Shown: positions 1 through 8,200 of the stretch, in pieces
Numbering within the stretch: position 1 is the first letter of the stretch
How the letters are laid out: each line of letters begins with the position of its first letter
Origin: Saprospiraceae bacterium
Lineage (GTDB): Bacteria; Bacteroidota; Bacteroidia; Chitinophagales; Saprospiraceae
Assembly (NCBI GenBank): GCA_023300255.1
Contig: JALZWC010000243.1
Span: forward strand, 1-8,553
Length of the DNA: 8,553 nucleotides
Direction: 5' to 3'
Translations under genes and position numbers: made by a program
Notes under the pieces: model-generated
What the model was told of the DNA's origin: nothing
The model's database searches: none
The model's input: the letters and a program-made list of their open reading frames with translations, nothing else

Positions 1-40
1 TCGTTTAAGAAACAACGAAATTTCGTTAATTTTTAAACGA
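1..40. repeat. 40-bp near-perfect palindrome
   Basis: Position i pairs with 41-i throughout except 12/29 and 13/28 (mismatches) and 9/32 (G-T). The centre is the perfect 14-bp palindrome AACGAAATTTCGTT at 14-27, flanked by TCGTTTAA (1-8) and TTAAACGA (33-40). There is no loop, which suits a protein-binding dyad or cruciform better than a terminator. It touches the left window edge, so it may be part of a longer element or the end of a neighbouring transcript. Confidence 0.6.
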
Positions 41-46
41 AAACCG

Positions 47-81
47 TCTCTATTCTCTGCTCTCGGTTCTCTACTCTTTAA
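47..81. repeat. Degenerate heptad array (TCTCTRY type)
   Basis: Five consecutive seven-base units start at 47, 54, 61, 68 and 75: TCTCTAT, TCTCTGC, TCTCGGT, TCTCTAC and TCTTTAA. The TCTC core holds register in the first four and decays in the fifth. The sequence is unrelated to the heptads at 1910-2013 but has the same period. No coding or RNA function is visible. Confidence 0.6.
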
Positions 82-177
82 AATGTCCAGTAGTGTATAG
101 GATTGTCAAATGTCAGACGTAAGGTATTGACAACGTGATGCTTGTATGATTTGTTAGCAATCTGACAGCGTAGCGAC

Positions 178-193
178 CTGACTTCTGACTTCT
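178..193. repeat. Two-copy heptad repeat (CTGACTT)
   Basis: CTGACTT occurs perfectly twice at 178-184 and 185-191, followed by CT. A further CTGAC is at 162-166. The repeat is short, so it could be chance alone. It is noted because seven-base periods recur in both intergenic regions of this window. Confidence 0.45.
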
Positions 194-435
194 AAATGTC
201 TAATAATTTAGGTGTTACTCTAAATTTCAATTGAAGCAGTTCGTAATCAATGATTTACAAATAACACATTCATTCATTTTTAAACAACTTCAATATATAT
301 ATAACTAAAAACAAGGGCAAAAGATTCGTTTAATTTATAGAAGAATGTATAAAATAGACTTTAATAAAGGGGATTTAAGTGGGTCGTGTTAATTATTTTC
401 TTTTTATTCTGTCTAAAAAATCAAGCCTATTTCCC

Positions 436-1743
436 CTACTCTGCTAGCATTTCAGTTATAACAGCTTCAAATTCCTTTCCAAATAACTCGTAATCCTCTG
501 TTGCAGGGCCAGAAAAGCCTGTATGTATCTTTCTAACTTTATTTTTTTTATCTATGAATAATAACGTTGGGTAGGCCAAAATATGATTCAACATAGGCAA
601 AGCTTTCGCAGCTTCTGCTTTATTAGCGGCTCCTGCTAATAGCAATTCGTAAGGTATTTCCATTCCTTGCTTATACCTTTTGATCGCTGCGTTGGATTTA
701 TTTGGATCTTTGTACTGTTCAAATGCAAGCCCTATCACTTCTAGGTCTTTTGATGGATGCTTTTTAAGATAATCTACTAAAAATCGAGTTTCATCCCTAC
801 AATTGGGGCACCAAGTACCAAATATCTGAACCAATTTCACTTTATTTTGATACCGTTTATCGCCAAATGTAATCACTTGTCCTTCTTCATTTGGAAAAGC
901 GAATTCTATTTGATCATAACCTTCTTTTAAATAAGTCAGGCTATTGGGATCTGCCAATTTTACGGTATCATCTCTTTTACCCGCCCAAGTGGCTTGATAA
1001 TGTTTTCCAGATTTAAAAGATCCAATCATTGTTTCATCTTCTAAAATCTTAGCTTCAAATAGAAAAGCATGGGATCCATCAAAGACAGACAAAAACAATT
1101 TATTTTTTTGTATTGTTCCTTCTAAGTATCGGTAATCCCCTGTTTCAGTTAAAAAAGTCCCCGTCAGGTGGTTCCCTTCTTGCTTAAAGACACCGACCCC
1201 AGGGTACGACCCATCCGCATCTTCAAATTGTACGGCCCATTTTCCAGAAACATCCATTACTGGTGATTCTTTTAATTGAGTAAACCGATAATTTTTTCCA
1301 TACTTGGCCACAAATGGCACCGCATAGTTATGTTTATAATTCACGACCCAATGCCCTTGCATTACCCGTTCATTATAAATTCCTTCGATATACGCATCGT
1401 ATATTGGAAATTCGATTAAGAAAGTATCCTTATTAGTAACTTTATCTCTTCCGAAAGACACCTCTTTTACAGGGATGCGCTCCGCTCCATTGATCAATTC
1501 TATATAGAAGTCTTTTTCATTCTCATAGATTATATCAAAAGTAAAGGGTAAATAATTGGGAGGGGTATCGTCATAATTAAACTGTTGTTCCTCTAAGCTC
1601 GCTACTGGCGGACCACCTATAATAGGATTTACATCTAGGGTTCCTCTCCAAGTACCTGGTGGAATGCCTGTGTGTCGATTCTCAATCGTAAAACAACCTG
1701 TTAATAAATAGGCACTGAGGATAATTAGAATGTAGCGTCTCAT
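436..1743 (-). CDS. TlpA/ResA-like thioredoxin-domain lipoprotein
   Basis: The product is probably a periplasm-facing, membrane-anchored thiol-disulfide oxidoreductase. I chose the ATG at 1743 (435 residues) over the in-frame ATG at 1770. It gives a classic lipoprotein signal, MRRYILIILSAYLLTGC, with two arginines, a hydrophobic core and lipobox LTGC, and the promoter-like motif just upstream would put the transcript start at or after 1770. In numbering from the 1770 start, Cys26 is the lipidation site. Two beta-rich stretches follow, each opening with G-x-W (GTWRGTL, GKWAVQF), together covering about 35-265. A C-terminal thioredoxin fold follows (about 292-444), with the redox motif WCPNC (Cys321, Cys324) and a cis-proline at 401 in AYPTLLFID. 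The stop is TAG at 438-436. The ancestor family is used in cytochrome maturation or disulfide repair. The substrate here is unknown, and the N-terminal beta domains are not recognised. Confidence 0.85.
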   Translation of the reverse strand: MRRYILIILSAYLLTGCFTIENRHTGIPPGTWRGTLDVNPIIGGPPVASLEEQQFNYDDTPPNYLPFTFDIIYENEKDFYIELINGAERIPVKEVSFGRDKVTNKDTFLIEFPIYDAYIEGIYNERVMQGHWVVNYKHNYAVPFVAKYGKNYRFTQLKESPVMDVSGKWAVQFEDADGSYPGVGVFKQEGNHLTGTFLTETGDYRYLEGTIQKNKLFLSVFDGSHAFLFEAKILEDETMIGSFKSGKHYQATWAGKRDDTVKLADPNSLTYLKEGYDQIEFAFPNEEGQVITFGDKRYQNKVKLVQIFGTWCPNCRDETRFLVDYLKKHPSKDLEVIGLAFEQYKDPNKSNAAIKRYKQGMEIPYELLLAGAANKAEAAKALPMLNHILAYPTLLFIDKKNKVRKIHTGFSGPATEDYELFGKEFEAVITEMLAE

Positions 1744-1772
1744 AAAATATATATTCTTTATTGGGTGCATCG

Positions 1773-1780
1773 CAAATTTA
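1773..1780 (-). promoter_or_regulatory. Candidate Bacteroidota -7 promoter element for the lipoprotein gene
   Basis: The minus strand reads TAAATTTG at 1780-1773, matching the Bacteroidota -7 consensus TAnnTTTG. A start about seven bases downstream would leave a leader of roughly 20-25 bases before the ATG at 1743, which supports that start codon. The -33 element is poor: the nearest TTTG (1796-1793) is only 12 bases upstream, closer than the usual spacing of about 19. Treat it as a candidate only. Confidence 0.4.
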
Positions 1781-1835
1781 AGCTTTTCATGTCAAATAAG
1801 ACCTACTTGGTTAGCCTTTCAACCTTTTTATGACC

Positions 1836-1878
1836 CATAAAAAACAAAAAGCCCGACTGATCATAAAATCAGTCGAGC
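1836..1878 (-). terminator. Rho-independent terminator of the adhesin transcript
   Basis: Positions 1851-1860 and 1869-1878 pair over ten bases with one mismatch (1853 with 1876), around an eight-base loop. On the minus strand the stem (GCTCGACTGA side, then TCAGTCGGGC) is followed at once by TTTTTGTTTTTT, a classic U tract. It lies about 135 bases past the adhesin stop and before the lipoprotein start. It should therefore end the adhesin mRNA and separate the two genes. The plus-strand reading has only a weak T run. Confidence 0.85.
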
Positions 1879-1909
1879 ACTTTTGATAAACCGCCTTCAA
1901 AATATTTTT

Positions 1910-2013
1910 TTAAGTATGAGGTATAAAGTATAAAGTATAAAGTATGAGGTATGAGGTATTGCTGTACTTCATACCTCATACTTCATACCTCATACTTCAT
2001 ACTTCATACTTAA
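1910..2013 (-). repeat. Long hairpin of GTATRAR heptad repeats abutting the adhesin stop codon
   Basis: Bases 1910-1958 pair with 1965-2013, giving a 49-position stem around a six-base loop (1959-1964). Both arms are arrays of six seven-base units plus a partial one. On the plus strand the left arm is GTATGAG, three copies of GTATAAA, then two of GTATGAG. The right arm, read on the minus strand, is a mix of GTATGAA and GTATGAG. Six positions are not Watson-Crick pairs. In minus-strand RNA four of them become G-U wobbles, leaving two A-C mismatches. The stem starts one base after the stop codon (2016-2014), so it would be the first structure in the adhesin 3' UTR, upstream of the terminator. 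Its function is unknown; mRNA protection and DNA-level roles are both possible. Confidence 0.85.
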
Positions 2014-2277
2014 CTACCTATTAATCTGTAGATACCCTTTCATAGGTTCTGTTCCTTCTTCTAGGCTCAAGATGTAGAAATAAGTACCATCTGGCAATTC
2101 TTCATCATTCCAATCTCCAGACCAAAGGTTTTTATATCCTTTTTGTGTGAAGACTAAATTACCCCATCTACTAAATACTTGGAGTTCATTTTCCGGATAT
2201 AACTGTAAGCCTTGAATATAAAATACATCATTGATGCCATCTCCATTTGGAGAGAAGCCTGTTTTAATCTCTAGATC
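2014..2277 (-). other. T9SS type B C-terminal sorting domain (gliding motility CHU_C family)
   Basis: Residues 2093-2179 of the adhesin carry the complete signature in order: FSPNGDGINDVF, then a Y-P-E-N-E-L-V-F-S-R-W-G-N strand block, W-x-G-x-W-N, LPDGTYFYIL, and a final KGYLQINR. In this family the domain is recognised by the outer-membrane T9SS machinery, usually with a PorP/SprF-type partner. It sits at the extreme C terminus with no residues after the last strand, as expected for a working signal. No PorP/SprF-type partner gene is in this window. Confidence 0.93.
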
Positions 2278-5200
2278 CAAACAAGGTACTCGTATAGTGA
2301 TATAGGCAGAATCACAACCATCTTCATTACAAAGTCGATACATGAAAGACTCTGGTTCTTCCAATTCACAATAGTTTGTATTCGGCATATAGGTAATGGT
2401 ATTATCCATATTCATCCTTGCCACACCATATTGTGGTTCTGTTACTACTTCCACTATTCTTAAATTACCATTGATCGAATCATTTCCTATTACTTTTAAA
2501 GTGACTGGACGATTTACTTTGGTACTATCTTCATCAGATATTGCGATTGGGAATAGCAATGGTTTTTCAATCACATTGATCGTATAGTTGATCGTATCAC
2601 AGATTTCTAACTCATCACAGACTACTAAGCAAATTCGTTCTGTTCCTACGTCTATCCCTGTAAAATTGATACAGTAATTTGTCTCATCTATTTCTACCGC
2701 AACGGCGGTTCCTGATTCCTCTGGACAAGCATTAATTATGGAAATAGTCTCGCCTAATAGTTCGTCTGATAAAGGGCAGAAAGCACCTGTTTCATCTAGC
2801 TCTATCGTTTCAGATAATTCGGTAATACTAGTTTGACAATTCACTTTTAAATCTAAAATGTATTCACAATCATTTTCTAAATGGCTAATGACCAATTGGT
2901 GCTTACCGACACCAACTTTAAAAATAGTCCCATTTTCACAGGCCTCCATTACTGCTCTGTACGGAGAATCGTTTAATAAAATTCCATAGTCTAAAATAAC
3001 ATCGAATGGGATATTTACACAAATTGATGCTTCGTCTGTACAATCATCAATGGTAGCAGATAATGCCGCTTCTTGAATAATACCAGGACAATTATCTGGT
3101 TCAGGTAGTATATTGACTACTTGAATGATATCAAAACAAATACCCTCTTCTGTACAAACCTCTATACAGAATCGATCCATTCCTTCTGCTATTCCTGTAT
3201 AAGTCCAACAATAGTCTGCCTCTTCTGTTATTGATAGGATCTCACTACCGCCCAATAGGCAAGTTTGTGTCACCGAAACAATAGTGCTCGTGTCCATTAC
3301 TTCCGATAAACAAAAATTACCGATAACTCCTACAATTAAAGAGGTATCTAAAATCGTATTAGATGGACATGCTACATCTACTAGCAATCGGTCTTGGCAA
3401 CCATTTTCTCTGTCTTCAAAAATTAATTCATGATAACCTTCTGGTAGACTTAATAAACTACCATCTGTCGTTCCATCAAAAGCACAAGAAGTAAAGCCAT
3501 TTAAATAAGGACTTCCATCCATTGAAATATAATAATTGTCTATCTCGAATGTAGGAATTTCCACACAGAAAGTGGCCATTGCATTACAATTATTAACCTC
3601 TAATTCCAATAAATCTGCTGCGATCATTTCACTGACACAAGGCTGTCCTTGTGTGCAGAAACTAAGGATCAATTCATCTACGCAACAGGTCAATTTATTT
3701 TCAACAATGATCTGGTGATCTTTTCCATTTGAAACATCTACTTCTAGTAAAGTTCCTTTTGCAATCGCCAAAATATTAGCTTTAAGGGTAGCTTCATTGG
3801 AACTAGATAAATCTACTATGTCCATGTTTCCATAAGTACTAGTAGACACACCTCCTGTTAATGTTTGAGTATTCCTATTTAACACCCATTCTCCATTTGG
3901 ATCTATCGTATTCATCCAATCGGTCAATTCCGAAATATTCATAACATCCGTAGTATAACGGATACCATTCACTATCCAACTTTGAATACTGAAATTTGAA
4001 TTAGAATTAAGACTCGATACTAATGCGTAAGAATAAATAATAGAATTTTCAAAGTCACAACCAATCATAGTATTAATTACTTCCCCATCTACAGAAACAA
4101 TATAGTCACTGAGTTCCGCTTCCGTGAAAGGTAAACATACCTCTGATAAAGTAGTGCCTTCCTCTAGACAGGTCATCTCCTCTGTAAAAATAGGAACACA
4201 TGTATCACAATTCTTTCCTACGGTAAGCGTTTGTGCAACCGAACAACCTTGTACATCACTTAAAGTGACCGTATATAATCCTGAATTTAAGTTGGTAATA
4301 CGATTTCCAAAGAATCCAGTTGAAGACCACTCATAATTAATATCTCCAAAACCACCAGAAGCAGCTACTTGAATACTTCCTCCACCAACACCACAACATG
4401 CAGCATCCGTTACTATAATATCTGGAGTGATTGGCAAGGAGACCAATACTCGTACCTCATCGGTACCTGTGCATCCGAGGAGATCTGTTACGGTTACTTC
4501 GTAAGTTGTACTAATATTTGGATTGGCCACGGGGTTGGCTATATTCGGATTAGATAATCCTTCTGTCGGACTCCAAGCATATGTTCCCCCCCCAGTAACA
4601 TTTAACTGTACCCCTTCTCCTGGACAAGCTGCTAGAACATTCCCTGCATTTACAGTAATTCCTGCACAACTAACAACGACTGGGTCTGTATCTGTTATTG
4701 GTGGCGGTGCGCCATTACAATCTTCTACAAAAACAGTTACCTCATCCGTATCCGTACAACCATGTTCATTAGTCACAGTTACCACATAAGTTGTAGTGAC
4801 GGTAGGGCTTACTAAAGGTGCTCCAGTATTAGCATCTGTTATATTAGTTCTAGGCGCCCAAGCGTATCCCCTATGATTATTAACGACTAAACGAATACTT
4901 CCTCCTTCGCAAATAGCCTTGTCTTCACAAGCAACAGCGAATGGTCTTGGTCCTCCTACCGTGACGGTTACTATTGCTGAAGAAATACATCCTGCGGCAT
5001 CCTCACCTGTTACGGTATAAGTAGTTGTCACATCAGGATGTGCCAATGGCGTGGAAGTATTTGGATTGTCTAATCCAGTAGTTGGCGACCAACTGTAGAT
5101 AACGGCTCCTGTACCATGCAATAACATTGTTTGTCCTTGACAAATTGTTACATTAGATCCACCACTTACTCGGCAGCTTGGTGTAGGCGGATTTGGTGGA

Positions 5201-8200
5201 TTTGGTGGTACTGCATCACAATCTGTTACGTTCACCAAAATATCCTCCGTATTCGTACATCCTCCTGCACCAGTAACGGTAACAGTATAAGTTGTTGTTG
5301 TTGTTGGAAAAACAAATGGTGCCTCAGAAGTTGGATAAAGCATCGTATTGGTATTATTCCATGCATAACTAGAATGACCATTCACCAATAAATAGATGCT
5401 ATCACCTTGGCATATTTCCTTACTCTTATAAGTAATAATCATTGGCTCTTCTCCTACAAATACCGTTACCGTTGTGGAAGATATACAACCACCTATAGTT
5501 GTACCCACAACAGTATATGCTGTAGATTGCGTAGGAGACGCAATAGGATTTGCAATATTAGGATTGCTCAGTCCTGTTGATGGTGACCACACATAAGTAG
5601 TGGCAATATTCATATCTTCCCTTACATTCAATTGCGTAGTTTCCCCTTCACATATTGTAACATCTGGACTCGCCGTGAGCGAACAATTAGGTACCGTACA
5701 TAAATCATCTAAGGTTACTTCCACACATTTCACATCAAAACAGCCATCTGCTCTAGTGACCGTAACACAGTATTCTGTTGTTTCGGTCGGCCGGGCTATT
5801 GGATTGGCACTATTAGGATTCCTTAATCCTGAAACTGGACTCCATCTATAAGTTGTTCCTCCTGTAGCACTTAATTGAGCCAACTCATTTGGACAAAGTG
5901 GTAATGGAGAAATGACTTCTGCTGTTACACCAAGATCCTCTACATTAACGGTAACTGCGGCAGAAGAAGTACAGCCCGTTGCATCTGTCACTACTACGGT
6001 ATATACCGTCGTTACTTCTGGCATTACGGTAGGCGTAGCTGTTGTTGAGTTCAACATATTAGCCGTCGGTGTCCAAGAATATGTACCCGCTCCAGTCACA
6101 CTTATTTGCACACTTTGCCCTCTACAAATTGTTCTTGCTGGACCAGGCACTACAAAAGGGCCAGATCTTACGTTGACAGTTATTTGATCCGTACCTGTAC
6201 AACCAAAATTATCGGTTACAGTTACGGTATAAGTGGTCGTAGTTGTAGGAGATGCCGAAGGAGTAGCTGCTGTAGTACTAGATAAACCAGTAGCTGGACT
6301 CCATAGGTATTGAGTGAATGTACCTGCTCCTAAAGTGGTACTTTCTCCAACACATATTTCGGCTGCACCTGTTGCTTGCACCGTAGGTGGATCATGAACA
6401 GTAACAGTCATACCTGATTCTGCTTCGCAGCCATTAATGGTAGTAACCGTGACCATATAAGTAGTCGTAACTGTAGGCGAAGCTATAGGATTTGCAACAG
6501 TAGGATCACTTAGTCCAACTGACGGACTCCATTGATAGGTTGCTCCACCACTTGCTGACAATGCTGTTGATCCGCCTATACAAATATCTGCATTTGCACC
6601 AACCGTAATTGGTACTTCTTCTTCTACTGAAACAGTAAATGTTTCTGAAGCAATACAACCATCTGCGCCCATCACTTCCAAAGTATAAGTCGTTGTCTCT
6701 GTTGGGCAAGCAGTTGGATTTGGTATATCTGTAGCACTCAAATCAGTATCAGGAGACCAAGTATACCAGACACCAGTACCTCCACCATCTAACTCAATAC
6801 AAGTACCTTCACAGATAGTTGTATCACCAATGGTCAATACTAATGGTAATTTTCTTACAAAAATACTCTCCACATGATCGTCTGTACATCCATTATCATC
6901 TACATTTAATCTAATCAATTTACTTCCTTCTGTATCCCAACTAACGGTAACAATATTACCTTCTGGTGCAGTAGTGGACATTGGAGAAGCATTTACTAAA
7001 GTACCACCATCAAATTCCCAGTTTAGTATTGCGTTTGGCGTGGAATTACCCGTAAATTGAATAGTCACTTCTCCATCTTTACAGAATGGTTCGACAACTA
7101 CAAAGTCCGCTTCGGTATTCTCTGCTTGGTATAAAACAAATTCTTCCACTAACTCACACCCTGTAGTTGTGGTTACAATAATGGTATAAAAATTAATTAA
7201 TCCATCTAATTGTGCCGTAAAAGATAGGGTATTACCAGACTCCACTTTATCAGAAACCGGACCACCTATAATCTCAGTAGAAGCAATCGGTGCATCTATT
7301 TCAAATAAAATAGGCAAGCTACTTGCATCACATAGTGAGGTGTTATTCACAGGTGTTACGATAGATGCACAGCTATTTGAATTACTATTTAGCTCTACTT
7401 CTATTTCCTGCTCTGGGCACGATAAATCAAGACATCTAACTCTTGGAGAATAGGTACCATTGCCCAAACCACAAAACTCATTAGAGCTTTGCCAAGTAAG
7501 TCCGCCATCAATACTGTATTCAAAATCATCTCCACAAGAAGTTATTATTTCAACGCATCCATCTTGTGCCGTTGGGCTAGATGGATCGGTGTTAATCGTT
7601 GATACAGGTATATTCGCAACTTCATTAATCGTAACGTTTTCACCTTCTACGATACAAGTGGTATCAGAATTAGCTATTGCTATATTGTAGTTTCCAGTAC
7701 TGACATTAGTAAATGTGGCACTTGTATTCCAAGTCAATCCACCATCAATACTATAGATTAATCCAGTGGCAGGGATACTGTTTATTTGAATCTGTCCATT
7801 CGTACCTTCACAATCCGTTGGATGTATCTCTTCCGTATTTGATATAACAGAAGTAGCCGGATTAACTAAACTAAAACTGGGTTCTGTAACGATACAGGAA
7901 GTATCTGCATTTGCTACCCGTACAAAGTAAAAATCTGCTTGTAATCCTGTGAAGGTATTAGAAGTACTCCAAGTACCACCGCCATCTATACTATAAATAA
8001 CTCCTGTGGCAGGAGAAGAATTAATGGTAATAATTCCACTCGCATTTTCACAATTATTTGGATTTTCAGGCAGTACTTCTGTAATGATTGGCGATTCTGG
8101 ATTTACAAAAGTATGAGTAGAACCATTGGTTATGCAAGTAGTATCCGCAAGCGCTACGCTTATATTATAAGTACCACTTCCTAAGTTCTCAAATAAAGAA

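Larger units (their letters stand above)
1..435. other. Non-coding region downstream of the lipoprotein gene
   Basis: No convincing gene is present on either strand; the longest in-frame starts give peptides of about 15 residues. The stretch holds the palindrome at 1-40, the heptad arrays at 47-81 and 178-193, and three copies of AAATGTC (81-87, 108-114, 194-200). It also holds the inverted repeats TTGTCAA/TTGACAA (103-109/127-133) and AATTTAG/CTAAATT (205-211/220-226), and a TA-rich run near 293-303. I see no clear terminator with a U tract for the lipoprotein transcript. Confidence 0.6.

Noticed and set aside
205..226. AATTTAG/CTAAATT hairpin as a terminator for the lipoprotein gene
   Set aside because: The stem is seven weak A-T-rich pairs with no U tract on the minus strand.
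222..289. Short minus-strand peptide of about 16 codons starting near 289
   Set aside because: It is too short, has no family resemblance or clear ribosome-binding context, and lies in repeat-bearing intergenic DNA.
542..549. A8 tract in the lipoprotein gene as a phase-variation site
   Set aside because: A runs of this length are ordinary in AT-rich lysine and asparagine codons here, and the tract lies near the 3' end of an apparently housekeeping-type gene.
1744..1770. The in-frame upstream ATG at 1770 as the lipoprotein start
   Set aside because: It adds nine residues before a perfect lipoprotein signal and lies at the likely transcript start implied by TAAATTTG at 1780-1773. The ATG at 1743 fits better.
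1910..2013. Heptad arrays as a CRISPR array or a mobile element end
   Set aside because: The unit is seven bases with no spacers, and there are no neighbouring cas or transposase genes and no target-site duplication.
2396..7690. Plus-strand open frames of 60-91 codons and a minus-strand 67-codon frame inside the adhesin gene
   Set aside because: They are antisense or out-of-frame shadows of a repetitive Thr/Val/Cys-rich gene, with low-complexity products and no start context or recognisable domain.
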